From Xylogone sp. PMI_703 (Eukaryota; Ascomycota; Leotiomycetes): a stretch of 64,000 nucleotides of DNA. Location: positions 310,001 through 374,000 of the forward strand of contig JAJTUQ010000001.1 of assembly GCA_021399445.1 (NCBI GenBank), given 5' to 3'. The notes under the pieces were generated by a model, which saw nothing but the letters and a program-made list of their open reading frames with translations, did no database searches and was not told the origin of the DNA. The translations under genes were made by a program, and so were the position numbers. Below, one piece after another: positions 42,813 to 54,740 of the stretch. How positions within the stretch are numbered: position 1 is the stretch's first letter; each line of letters begins with the position of its first letter.

Positions 42813-45291
42813 TCAGTGCTGTTGTGCTTCTTGAAACCGATAGAAGTTGTTGCCAAATTTGCCCTCAAGCATCTCAGTTTTGAAAACCTCCCTCATCTTC
42901 GCCATTAATGGCACTGTAAAGTAGCCAGGAGGTGGAAGTGGAAGTCCACTTTGCAGCAAACGAGCAAACGAGATAGTACAAATACCACAGTCGTTGCCAC
43001 CTGCTGGCTGCTTTGAAACAAAGACTGCTTCCTCGTGCCATCCCTCGGAGTCCCATTTGGCTAGAGATATCAGATGTCTGACCCATGTAACCACTTCACG
43101 AAGAGGGTAGCTTAACACAGCAGGCTTATCGGGCCCAGAGAAATCAAGGCTGTCAAAATGAACGACAGACTTTTTCTGCGGACTAATGACCACTAAGGAC
43201 CAGTGGGTAATCTCCTTGGTGAAGGTTGGGACAAAGATACGATTAAACTTGTGGAAGTTGTCTATGTTGAGTTTTGTGCTTGGTCTAGGCATCTCGCATA
43301 TCAAGCCCATCTGGCGACACTGAGTGCAATGCCCGCCTTGTTGATCTAGCATGTCACATTGGGCTTCATGGGCCCTGCAACTTATGCACTTGTTGATGCC
43401 TGAAAAGAAATCTGAGTCCAGGAAGAGTGACCCATCTTGCTTGTCATCGGCCTCCTGTTGGAGCATTGCCATAAATACGTTCATGGTTGCGCCACTCACT
43501 TTACGTGTTGGCTCAAATTCATCGAGATTTTCAACGCTCAGGCCCAAACTAGACACAAGCAGTCAGTTTATGTCTCCATCCTTTCAGCCCTCGATTAGGT
43601 ACATACCGTTCAAGTTTGGAATCTCTTGGATTCGCGTTCTCCAATCGATTGCCATTGGTTAAATCTACATGAGCGCCAACAGCTTGTGCATTGCTCGAAG
43701 AAAATCCATATGGCACTGGGGATATAATGGAATCAGGATTTGCAGGATCAAGGTATGTGACAAGCTGCGGAGAGTCGATGGGCTGTGCTTCGATATTGGA
43801 AGGATCCACACCCTCTAGGATTAATCTAGGTGGATCCTTGTTTCCCTTGAATAAACTCAACATAAACTCCTCCAACTTGATACTCATCGATCTTATATGA
43901 TCACACTTGTCTCTCTCTAGTGTCTTTATCATTAACTTAAAGCAAAGTTCTGAATTGGTCTTAATCCTATTGAGCGTGATATTAGTTATACCGCAGGGCA
44001 GTAGATGAGATGTAACATACAGTCTATTGAAGTCAATATTACGCTGATCTCCCGGTGTGAAAACTGGAACAAGACCAATGATTCCGACCCCAAACCGACT
44101 GATCAATTGCTGCCATCGTCTACCCGCCTTAACTTTCCGCTTGAGGTCATCCAGCTTCGTGTTCCAGGGACGACTACCGACTTTTAGCTCGGGGTATTCG
44201 AGGTGTAGAAATTGGCGATACTGAGCACTCAGCCATTTGACGAGGGGATTTCCACGTCCCCGAGGTGATGGGAACGTTATGTTCGCTACATCAACAGCTT
44301 CTGCGAGCTGCACAAGTTTGATCCTTGTGGCAATCGCGCTGAACGTACTTTGCGCCTCAAGATGGTTTAATGCTCTCAGGACGGAAACAAATTGAGTAGC
44401 TTGCATTAATTCTGTCGTCTCCCCCTGTGAGCGCCATCCGATTATAGCTTGTCTGAACTGGCTCAGGGCGTGTGGACTGGCAACAAGATTGACAAATGAT
44501 ACTATCCCGTGGACCTCTTCTAAAGATAGTAATTGATCTTTGCCTTTATTTTCTAAATCGGAGAGACCAAGGAGCTGTTGGAAACTGTTTGGGAGCTCTT
44601 GGAGGCTGCCATTGCTCCGCATATCTGATGTAGAGAAATTTATCATTTTATTCTTGAGGGGCTTCTGATTCTCGAGAGCCTCGCCCTTGACCACTTCCTT
44701 CCCAGCTGACTTTGGTCTCAAAGGTTTCAGCATGCCTGATGGCCCAATAGAGTGGCCCTTTCCCATCACAGGATCGGAAGAACCCAACGTTGAATTGTGT
44801 GCACTGAAGCCGCCTTTATTTAGACTCCATCCACTAGCATAATTCTCTTCTGATCGGATTCCCTCGCCCTCCCATCCTAACCCCGTTTGACTGACTAGTT
44901 CGTTCCTCGAAGTACCAAAAAACCTCATACTAGATACCGATTCCTCAGATATCTCTTCTTTGATCGAACCTCCCACATTGGAGGCCGAGGTATTCGTCCC
45001 CACCGCGCCTAACTGACCGAAGAGACTAGGACCCAGTATAGTCCCGGGGGAGTTGCTGGCCTCCGAAATTTTGTCAACAAGGAACTGCAGTCTGCCGGGT
45101 AATAACCCACTGGCTTTTGCATGTCCCTCTTGGGCACAGTCTCGAGCAAATAGGGTCAAGAAGGTCTGCCATGCCTACGGCAGGTTAGCAAATGATCATA
45201 TCCAGTAAATAGTCCCATATTTGGTACTCATAGCATGACGTACCTCATTTGTCTCTTTGCTGAGATTGCTCAATCCCTGAGCAGCCTCCAT
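42813..45291 (-). CDS. Ulp1-like (C48) cysteine protease with internal Zn2Cys6-like cluster
   Basis: There are three exons, 45291-45244, 45174-43607 and 43548-42813, giving 783 residues. Exon 1 encodes 16 residues (MEAAQGLSNLSKETNE) and joins exon 2 as AWQTFLTLFARD. The N-terminal 540 residues have no domain I recognise. The C-terminal part is a Ulp1/SENP SUMO-protease-type domain: catalytic His654 in THWSLVV, Asp671 in VHFDSLD, and Gln719 and Cys726 in KQPAGGNDCGIC. Between DSDFFSGI and IFVPTF, where Ulp1 domains tolerate insertions, lies C593-x2-C596-x6-C603-x9-C613-x2-C616-x6-C623, the exact spacing of a fungal Zn2Cys6 cluster. Such large Ulp1-like genes are often multicopy and transposon-linked in fungi. 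It could deconjugate SUMO or process an unknown substrate. Confidence 0.8.
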
Positions 45292-46157
45292 TGTCGACTC
45301 GTCACGGCCGCCCTGACAGCGTACCCGGTATACACAATTCAATCATCCCGCAGCTTACAGATGGGTCCTCATCCATACATGTGCATGTCATCCAGCAGCG
45401 GCATTTTCTTTTCGGCAGTTGCGGAATCCTAGAAGAGTCAACCAGTGTCACAAGGAGCGTCCAAACTTCTAATCCGCTAAGCCTATAATGGCAGCGCATC
45501 CACGTGATTTTGAGCGAGGAATAACCGAATACTGCCCGGACCAATGGGAGCTACAAGAAAGATATGTATGTCTGAATAACTGATTCTATTTCACAATTCT
45601 CTTTGGAAGACTCTTGTCATGATTATTCTTTTCCTTTAGGTCTATATATGATAACTTCCGGCAGATGATGATTAGTGTCATAATGGCGATCAATATGATT
45701 TGCCAGGTGTGCCATTATTGTGAACCGGCTCGGTACATTCGTACTAGAAACACCCACTTACAAAAGCCAAGAACTTTATGTTCACATGCAATTGAAATAT
45801 TGTCGTCCGATATGCTCCAGGCTTCTTTATAGAAAGGGTCACTGAATAGCTACTATTGAAGTTGACTTGTTTGGTTTGGTTTGGTTCAATTTCGATCGCC
45901 TGAGTTAATTGGATTTATTTTAATTTTGATAATAATTTGGGTTGACTTTTCTGTTCGTAACTTCAAATACTCGGAAGTCTACTCTATCCATTTTGATGTG
46001 CATAATCAAGTAACAGAAATTAACTACTCTAAAACAGGCACACCTATATTTGTATCTATAATAAATAGGGTATTACTTATAACCCCGCTTCATATATAGG
46101 GGTTATGTTTGCTAACAGACTCTAGATTAATGAAGAACGCTTAGCTATCAGAAGAAG
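45292..46157. other. A+T-rich intergenic stretch
   Basis: Apart from the likely promoter of the Ulp1-like gene I see nothing here. Confidence 0.4.
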
Positions 46158-46396
46158 CCAATAGGATTCATTAACCCAGTTCTTTATGCACACCCAGAGA
46201 TTCTGAATGATATCACTAACGGCACCAATCCAGGTTGTGGTACAGAAGGCTTCAAATCTGTTAAGGGGTAAGATAAATTTTTATACTACCAAATTTGATA
46301 TCGAAGCGAACAAATAGAGTAGATGGGAACCCAGTCACTGGACTAGGCACTCCTAACTATCCCAAGATGCTGGAGTTATTCTTGAGTTTGCCATAA
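46158..46396 (+). pseudogene. C-terminal relic of a sedolisin (S53, tripeptidyl-peptidase-like)
   Basis: The sequence PIGFINPVLYAHPEILNDIT, then GTNPGCGTEGFKSVKG, is followed by an intron-like gap and then PVTGLGTPNYPKMLELFLSLP and a stop. This is the conserved end of secreted S53 peptidases, including the calcium-site region. A one-base shift occurs just after the acceptor, where WDPVTG would be expected, and the entire catalytic part is missing upstream. It is a fragment only. Confidence 0.7.
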
Positions 46397-46625
46397 GAGA
46401 TTTTAGCCCTGATATCTGATCTTTTGTTGTATAAATTTATAATCTACACCTCGTAGCATAATTTACAGATTCATATTTAGCTATCTATGTAATATAATGC
46501 ATAGCTAAACTCCCAAAGACAATATGCAATCTAAATTCGAAATACAATGTACATATATGCTTATCCTGTGAATTAGCTCTCACGAGAGTCGAATATGGCC
46601 CGTCAAGAAAGACTATTCTAACAAA

Positions 46626-48469
46626 TCAATCCTTTTTGTAATCTTTGTCGTCTCCAAAGTCCCATGAAGGCGCGTCGCTCCCATTCGGTCTACTGCCTCT
46701 TCTAAACCCAACATCGATTCCTTCAATTTCTACAACCGACTTCACGGCAACTACGTCTGCGTTGTATTTCTCAGAATACCACCTTTCACAATACAACCGG
46801 TCGTTAAACAACTCAGGAAACTGCTTCTTCATATTGAGCAGCGCAGTCCCTGAAATTTGATCCACACTATGACTATGCCTCAACGCTAAAACCTCAGGTC
46901 CTGCAAGACTTCGTAGCTCATCTTGAATGCCTTCGGGTAGTAGCCCTACTTTGAAAAGAAGAAGGTCATAGTGAATAAGTGATATTTTGCCGTGCCACGA
47001 CCCACCGTGAGTGGAACGGTGGTAAAGACCTGTAAGCGCAGCTATAGCACCCATACAGCCCGTGCCATAGTCAGAGATCGGAAATGGTGGGACAACTGGC
47101 TCATTCAAACCCATGAATCGACCTTGCTCCCAGGCAACACCGCTGACCTACAGAAGATTTAATGACAAATCATTGGAAAATACGGAATTAGGATGGGTAC
47201 ATACGCAGTCAGCAATCTGCTGCCAGCCAGCTCTGCCAGCCCACTCACCCTCGTAACCAAAACAGTTCTCGTTGACATAGACAATCCCCTTCCCGCGGCG
47301 TTTCGCTAGCTCAGTGAGTGCATTTACTCCGTACCCCAGTTTCTCGATAGCCCCGGGGCGATATCCATCCACAACTATATCAACATCTTCGAGTAGCTGT
47401 TCAAAGATTCTCCTGTCTGCTTCACACTTCAAATCTAGATTCGCGGCATGTTTGCCCATATTGACATCTACTTGAAAAAAAGGAACATCACTTAAGCTCG
47501 GGCTTGTTATCTTTAGAACATCGGCACCATATTCTCCGAGGATTCTAGTGATAGTTGGGCCTGCGATAACGCGACATAACTCTAAGACTTTGATGCCAGA
47601 AAGAATACACTTGTCTCCAGTATTAGGGAGCGGGCTCGGTGGAGTTAAATTCTCTAAATTTGTGACTTGCCATGGTGGTAAGCACAGATTTACTTTGCCC
47701 TATATGCTTGATTAGTGATGTCAATTTTCTCTATGGCAACCTAATCCATACATGTGGTGTCTTGATAAACTCTTCATGCTTGAATGCTTTGATGCCTGCT
47801 TGTCGATGTTCAAGATTCATCTGCTCAAGCTCTGCTACAGTGAATTGCTTCACTGCACCTTCAATTGTATCTACAATTGCTGTATGGTCTGGAAGGTCGG
47901 GCCGGAATGGCTCTAGTCCAATCATCTGCAACGTTGTTGAAGCTTCTAGTGATCCGTGTATATGATAATACTCCCCCGGTTCCTTCGTCTCATACAGATT
48001 TGCTGACATACGTCGATATGGGTCTGACTGGGCTTGTAAAAGATCGGTATCTAATAAAGCAGGTTATGAGCGCATAGATACCAGAATGAAATATTCCATT
48101 CTTACCTCTGAGCATTGATTTGACGCCTTTATCCAATTTACCGTATCCACCAACAGTAGCAACATATGCCTGGAAGAGAAAATTTGTCGCCCTTTCAAGA
48201 TTAACTGTAACATTTCGCTTTCGATGATCGCCATCTTTGAGATCAGCTAGGGCACTGGCGATGCATCCTTCCAGGGCCTTCAAAGCTGCCGCAGTTTCTG
48301 TTTCCTTGAATGGAATAGGAAAATATGGTAGGTTTCTGGATGATGTAAACTTTACATTATGTCGTAAATCTTGTACTACAGGTGGCAAAGCAATAGCATC
48401 TTTCAGATCACACAAAAGGTCAAAGATCTTGAGAGATTCCTCAGTGCTTGAATAAGTCGTTGCTGGCAT
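46626..48469 (-). CDS. Family III CoA-transferase (CaiB/BaiF)
   Basis: There are four exons, 48469-48106, 48050-47752, 47699-47205 and 47147-46626, all in phase, giving 559 residues. Family III enzymes move CoA between carboxylic acids (carnitine, formate, succinate, aromatic acids) in the cytosol or mitochondrion. SGIKVLELCRVIAGPTITRI and EYGADVLKIT, then NMGKHAANLDLK and VVDGYRPGAIEKLGYG, are the typical core. The order and length fit fungal two-part CaiB/BaiF proteins. It is divergent from the catechol dioxygenase gene across a 755-base promoter. It could activate 3-oxoadipate or an aromatic acid with CoA in the catabolic cluster. No targeting signal is obvious. Confidence 0.85.
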
Positions 48470-49224
48470 TGAGACGGCCGTTAAAGAAAGAAATCACAGC
48501 GATGATATTATCTAGGAGACTTGAATATAGCAGAGTGAAGAACCAAAAACCGAGATTGATATGTAAGAACACGAATTCAGCACTTATGTAACGGGATACA
48601 TGCACAAGACCACCCTACTAATCAACCATGGTTAACGGGAGGTAATTCGCCTGCAAGTCCTCCATAAGCTCTCATTCTGACCGCTATTATCCGAGGCCGA
48701 GTCTCAGTCACGGCATCTAAACATGGGAGTTTGGTATTTGGGGTCGAGAGGCGGCTAGAGCCCCTCTGCCCCACTATCCAGGTCACTTTTCCGCTCTCCA
48801 TCCGACGTACATCCGACAGTACAGCCGCCATCCGCTCAGTGCGGAATCTGAGGTGCCATAATGTCCTACGTTCTGTAATACAGGAGCCCCAGTTCCTTTC
48901 ATTCTCGTACGTTAATCAGGCTCAACTATCCAATTGCTAATACCTAGTTACTAAGCCTGGTGTGATCTCTCTATTCCTCCATAAATTCGACCCCGCAGTT
49001 CCTGTGTAGCCCTGCATGGTTTCTGAACTGCAGTAAGTGAGCTCTTACAGCGATATTGCAAATAACACAGGGCACAAATCTTCTTCAGCCTCCTCTCCAT
49101 TATATAAAGCCCCGGATTTCGCTGGTGAAATAGTTACATTGTGAATACCTAAGCTACCATAAGACATATCGCACTTCCCGTACTCAACCTTATCCATCAC
49201 TGCTTCCAATCTCGACATTTCAAA
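48470..49224. promoter_or_regulatory. Divergent promoter of CoA-transferase and catechol dioxygenase genes
   Basis: It is 755 bases long and contains ATTATCCG at 48686-48693. The same octamer occurs upstream of the second Zn2Cys6 gene (50572-50579, reverse) and of the enol-lactonase-like gene (53396-53403). Control by the nearby regulator is inferred. Confidence 0.4.
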
Positions 49225-50299
49225 ATGGCCGACCAAACAAACGGCGCCAAATCACAAACAAAATATGACCCTACCTTTACCGAGAATGTCATCAAGGCGA
49301 TGGGGCCCAAGACCGACCCAAGATTTCGGCAAGTCATGACATCCTTGATCAAGCATGTACATGACTTTGCGCGTGAGGTGGACCTTACAGTAGATGAGTG
49401 GATGGCAGGAGTGAACTTGATTAACTGGGCCGGACAAATGAGTGATAACAAGAGGAATGAGGGGCAACTTGTGTGCGACGTAATAGGTCTGGAGTCGTAA
49501 GTCATGCCTCGACACGCCCAGCCAGCTGGTTGGATTGGAGCGAGCATTTTATTTAACAAGAGTGTAGGCTGGTCGATGAGATCACTTACAAACAAACCGT
49601 CGGCTTGGATTATGAAGCTACAGCTACTGCCATTCTTGGCCCTTTCTTCAGAACAGATGCACCTATAAGAGAGAACGACTCGAGCATTGTTCTTACACCA
49701 GCCAAGGATGGCATCGTAGCCTATATGCATGGGATCGTAAAGGATGCGTTAACTGGAAAGCCGATTGAGAATTGCTGGGTAGATGTATGGCAAGCATCGA
49801 CAAATGGACTATACGAGCAACAGGATCCAGATCAAATAGACCATAACCTAAGAGGGAAGTTCAAAACTGACGCGAATGGGTATTATGGATTTTACTGCCT
49901 GCGACCTACACCATATCCCGTTCCATATGATGGTAAGTCCACCATATGTTTTGTCCTTAAGAAAGTTTGCTGATCAATACAGGACCTGCTGGAAAACTTC
50001 TACAAATGATGGACCGACACCCCTTCCGTCCAGCTCATATCCACATCATCGTAAGTCTACCAGTAGTGTATATCATCGTAGAGAATTATCATATCTAATT
50101 GGTGTTTACATAGGCTGGCAATGATGACTACAAGCCATTGACAACTCAGATTTTTGACCGGCAAGACAAATACCTCACAAACGATTCGGTCTTTGCAGTG
50201 AAGGATTCATTAATTGTGGACTTTGTGCCTCTGAAAAGTAACCCAAAGGCAGAGGTTGAGCTTACATACGATATTTTCCTAACCCCTAAATCTATGTAA
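49225..50299 (+). CDS. Catechol 1,2-dioxygenase-like intradiol dioxygenase
   Basis: There are four exons, 49225-49496, 49568-49932, 49983-50050 and 50114-50299, giving 296 residues. The enzyme cleaves catechol (or hydroxyquinol) between its hydroxyls to cis,cis-muconate using non-heme Fe(III). An N-terminal helical dimerisation domain (about 1-100) precedes the beta-sandwich. The iron ligands are visible as Tyr173 in NGLYEQQDP, Tyr207 in RPTPYPVPYDGP, and His231 and His233 in RPAHIHI. There is no signal peptide, so it is intracellular, in contrast to secreted fungal intradiol enzymes. It is flanked by a CoA-transferase, a regulator, a lactonase-like hydrolase and a salicylate-hydroxylase-like gene, which supports the catechol branch. 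Hydroxyquinol is the main alternative substrate. Confidence 0.92.
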
Positions 50300-50818
50300 A
50301 TTTTATGAAATTATCGAGCCAGAGGAGATTTTACTTTGTTTTCCGATGTTTCTAGCGTCTTGTTAAGCTTACCCAAATGCCCTTGTTAGTATATTGAAGC
50401 TACTTTTGAATTAGCAGAAATCTATAGATTATTTGCGGTTTGTTGCTTTTGAGCTGGGTTGAACTTTGTTCGATTAACTGGTGCTTTCGCTCTCACATTT
50501 CCTCCTCCTCCTTGATTATCAAGTCCCGCTTCCAGATTCAGATATGTAAACCAGAGGAAACAGAAGAATGTCGGATAATGCTCCCGGCTACCGCAAGTTC
50601 TGGGAATGCGGGGGTCATCGCCCGGAACGGTGATCGGGATTTGGACTTCCGAACAACCTCAACGTTTGACTCCTTCCATCCATTCCATTACTGAGTGTGA
50701 ATAGTCTGCATAGTGGAGTAGCTTTTTAGAGTGTAATTCCCGTGATTCGCCGCATGTCGCCCGTCTACAGATAGTTAATCTTAGGTAATTTGATCAATGT
50801 TTACATAGTAAAACCAAA
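50300..50818. promoter_or_regulatory. Upstream region of second Zn2Cys6 gene
   Basis: There is no gene in this 519-base stretch. It carries CGGATAAT (reverse complement of ATTATCCG) at 50572-50579, about 240 bases before the regulator start codon. Confidence 0.35.
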
Positions 50819-53243
50819 ATGTCTACGGCTCCACCGCCCAAGCGCCAGCGAACCGCTCGTGCTTGCGACGATTGCAAAAAGCGGAAGAAGCAGGTAGGTT
50901 CTCATTCCCGAGATATGGACATAACTCGGGCCCACTGTGGCCGACAGCTCATATCTCTGTAGTGTAACGGACTGCAACCATGCCAGGGATGTCTGGCTCG
51001 TTCTCAGGAGTGCAAGTTCTCCGATCCAAAGGCACTCGCTCCGCCCCCTTCATATGGATTAGAACCTGATGTACTACCTTCGAAGAGGACCTCACAAACA
51101 AAGACTCCAGACCCTGTCTCAGAGAACGCTGAAAATGGCGCCAAGGCTTCCGATGGCACCGAAAGTGTCATTGAGAACTCGAGTCGTATGCTGTATGATG
51201 AGAGAGGACGACTATGTGTGTCTAGACGATACTTATATTATTTTAATATATTGTTAACTAACCTGAACTCAGTATATGTGGGAGAATCGGCCTCTTTGTC
51301 CTACTTACAAGCTATCAGGCGCCTTGTTGAAGAACATATCGGGCCATCCGCATTCACGAATGATGGAAATAGGCACATGATACTTGAGGCCACTATGTCC
51401 ACACCACCAAAATTTCAATTCACATATGCACTTCCCGATAAAGAGACAGCTCTATTTCTGATTGATTCTTTCTTCTCTGGCGTCAGTGTACCGACGTTAT
51501 CATCTATGCATTCAATATCTGACCCTGTTCTAGTTACCCGGCCTCGTCAGGATATATAACAAAGAGAACTTTCTGCAAAGGACCAACCATGTTTACGAAA
51601 ATCCGCTTGAATGCGACACTCTCCTGCTTTGCTCTCTGCATCTGGTATTTGCAATCGGTCTGCAGCTCAAAAGAGATAATCCATCACCTTCATCTACAGA
51701 AACGCGCATTCTAGAAAAACTCATCTCGAAGTACGGGTCTAGGAGTGAGCTGTTCTATCTAAGTGCAAAGCACCTACACGACGCCGTCGATGGGTTTGAG
51801 GAAGGAGGTCTCACTTCCGTGCAAATTTTGATCTTGAAGACACTTTACATGTTAACGGCAGCGAAGAGAAATAGTGCGTGGGCGTTTTTAGGTATGCTGT
51901 AGATGTTAAGTAATCTCAAGAACCAATCTAACTCTAACAGGGATGGCTGTACGACTTGCATATGCACTTGGAATTCATAAAGAAACAACATTTTCATTCC
52001 TGCCGCCAGAGGAACAGGAAGCTAGGTCAATATTCCATTCTTAATATCATAAAAGTGATCTAACAGCGTATATTAGACGAGACATATGGCGGAGTCTGTA
52101 TGTTCTAGACTGCTTCTTGGCAGTATCTTTTGGGCGGCCAACTGCGATCAACCATAAAAATGCAGCCTATACAGAACCCAACCCCTCCATCGTCTACCGA
52201 GATGAAAACGCGAAGTTCGAAGCTGATGCACTCTTAGCTTCTGTAAAAGTCTCTTCGATTCTCGGAGAGATCCTCAATCGCATATATGACAAGCGAAAGA
52301 TTTCCAAATCCACGGTTCGATCCATCTCCGCTGAGTTTTACCAGTGGAAAAAAGACCTTTCGCAGAAGTTGCAGTGGCAGAATATATCCACACAGTGTCA
52401 AGACTCAGATATAGCCTTGACGCAGCTACACGTTAACCTTATATATTTTCACGGCATTATTCTGCTGATGCGTCCGTTTTTGCTCTCTGAAGTTACACAC
52501 TATCTAGAAAGCAAAGCAAACACAGCTAGTGGAGAGTCCCAACAAGGTAGTACGTTCAAAGAAGATCAAGATGTCAAATCTTTCTCAAGGGCCTGTATAC
52601 ATTCAGCAGTATATACTATAAACGCAGTTCAAGCTACATTCCTTCGAGGAGCGTTACCGAGACAGGATCCTTTCATAGTGTAAGTAGTACTGATGGTTTA
52701 GTCCGACTTCTCACTAACAATCAAAGGTATTGGCTGTTTACGGCTACTATTATTGTTGTGTCTGGAGTTCTCTACCCAGTCGATAAAGGCCTTGACTTAG
52801 AGACGGCCATCCGAGCAGCACTGAGCGTCTTACAGTTCATGAGCGAAGCCGACAAGCAAGCCCGTCGGTATCTTTACATCACCAAATCAGCAAGAGATGC
52901 AATATGCCAGAGCAGAGCTGTGAAAGAAGCAACCTCAAATGATTCTGGGCTAAGCATCTTCCAGGCTTTATTCCGGGAGGATATTGGCCTGGCAGGTGGT
53001 AATACATTGAACAATATTCCATCACAGATGCCGGGATCAGTCTCTGGTCCCTCTCAGGCCTGGAACGCGGAGAGTGCGCTGACAAACTTGCAGAACGCCT
53101 TGCCCGAAGGAACCAACCTCGGCCTTACGCCCGGATTTGAAGATGAATCCATTGATTTCGATACCCTGTGGTATACTGGAATCCAGGATGGCGAGATGTC
53201 TCACGAAGGGTTCCTCCCGTTGTATTCTGCTACAAACTATTAA
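50819..53243 (+). CDS. Zn2Cys6 transcription factor of the catabolic cluster
   Basis: There are seven exons, 50819-50893, 50963-51215, 51273-51495, 51551-51891, 51941-52025, 52077-52679 and 52727-53243, in phase throughout, giving 698 residues. The cluster C16-x2-C19-x6-C26-x5-C32-x2-C35-x6-C42 is split by the first intron and preceded by basic PPKRQRTARA. The fungal_trans domain includes YNKENFLQRTNHVYENPLEC, then FLGMAVRLAYALGIHKE and RRDMWRSLYVLDCFLAVSFG. The third intron uses the weak donor GTTATC; this is the only uncertain join. Located between catechol dioxygenase and enol-lactonase-like genes, it is probably the pathway-specific activator, similar in layout to fungal XlnR/Gal4-like regulators. 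Confidence 0.87.
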
Positions 53244-53530
53244 AGGTCTGCTGTATCATAGACTTGATGAGAATATCGTCACTTAATATTAACCAGGCGC
53301 AATAATATAGTTCTTAATAATCTATCAGTGAGCCTAGTCCAGTTACTGAAGTACGTCGGAAACGTAGCTCGTCCCAAATACCCCGCTCCAGGGTTATTAT
53401 CCGCCTCCTTGCCGATTTCGGGACCCCTCAACCCGCACTCACATGGACAAGCTCTTCCTCTAATTGGTATATACATCTTTATGCATCAACGGCCCATCGT
53501 AGATTTGATATTACCCCAGTCTTTTTCACC

Positions 53531-54539
53531 ATGCCGTTCATAAATCTTAGCGATAAAACATTGTATTACACTCGTGCTCAGCCCGAAGGCGGCTCTCATA
53601 TAACCCTCCTCTTCATCCACGGATTAGGCTCATCTAGCTCGTTCTACGCAACTATAATACCACGTCTGGTGGCTTCGGGATACTCATGTTTAGCTCTTGA
53701 TACTCACGGTATGTCCTTCATAGTTCTTGATCGTGGCAGGATACCCATTGTCTCTGTGTTACTCATTGTCTTTAAACTCATCGTATGTAGGAAGCGGCTT
53801 GTCAAAATATAATGGATCGGACCAAGATATCCAATCTATAGCGAAAGACGCTATAGATGTCTTATCATCCCTCAAAATCAAGTTGGAAAATGTGGTAGTC
53901 GTCGGCCACTCCATGGGCGGCATCGTTGCCTGCGAATTAGCTTCGAACCATCCATTCAAAGCGGTAGTTCTGATAGGTCCAGTATATCCTAGCCCGAATG
54001 CGGCAACTGTATTCGGGAAGAGAATCGAGATTGTTGGACAGCGTGAGTCAATCTCTACGTCTCGCTCTATTATACTTGTCAATTGAGGCACTTGGCTGAC
54101 GTCCAACAAGGCGGCATGGAAGCTATGGCGGATAGCGTTCCACAAGCTGCTACGGGATCGAAGTCAACTTCAACCCATCACGCATTTATTAGAGCCTTGT
54201 TACTATCACAGGATCCTAAGGGATATATTTCTATATGCAAAGTCATCGCTAATGCTCAACCTCCACAATACGAGAAAGTGATGTGTCCTCTTCTCGCAAT
54301 TGCTGGGTTAGATGATAAGTCGGCACCTCTGGAAGGAGTTCAGCTTACTGTGAACAGGTATGTTATAGATGTTCCATTGTGAACTAACCCAAAGCTAATA
54401 AAATTGGTTCAATAGTTGCGGCACCGATGCAGCGAAGAAAAATCTGCACAAGCTAGAAGGGGTCGGCCATTGGCACTGTATTGAAGCTGCACCTGAAGTT
54501 GGGTCTTTAATAGAGCAGTTTGTGAAAGGCCTTGATTAA
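53531..54539 (+). CDS. Alpha/beta hydrolase, 3-oxoadipate enol-lactonase-like
   Basis: There are four exons, 53531-53708, 53791-54042, 54111-54357 and 54416-54539, in phase, giving 266 residues. The oxyanion-hole segment FIHGLGSSSSFY, the nucleophile Ser100 in VVGHSMGG, the acid in GLDDKSAP and the histidine in GVGHWHCIE form the alpha/beta-hydrolase triad. Length and pattern match bacterial PcaD-type 3-oxoadipate enol-lactonases, which turn the lactone into 3-oxoadipate. The third exon start was chosen so that QRGMEAMADSVPQAATG follows; an earlier AG breaks the frame. It is divergent from nothing and convergent with the monooxygenase gene. Position in the catechol cluster supports the lactonase role, but other ester substrates are possible. 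Confidence 0.85.
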
Positions 54540-54740
54540 CTCCACGGGATATCATACAGGCGAAAGTACGGAAGTCTAGAGATAGGATAATATCACGCGA
54601 GCAATCTGTAAAACTGAGATTGTTCGAAAGATTAGCATATCAAGGTCTATCTACAATTGTATCTTATATAAGGGTCATGTACATATCAGCAAAAAGCCAA
54701 CTCTGTCTCTAAGCTCCGTGCCGTCAGGAAAACACCGGGA

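Noticed and set aside
42813..43556. Reading the Ulp1 catalytic part as an independent 247-residue gene
   Set aside because: A GTATGT...TAG intron links it in phase to the long upstream exon, and a further 16-codon exon with ATG precedes that.
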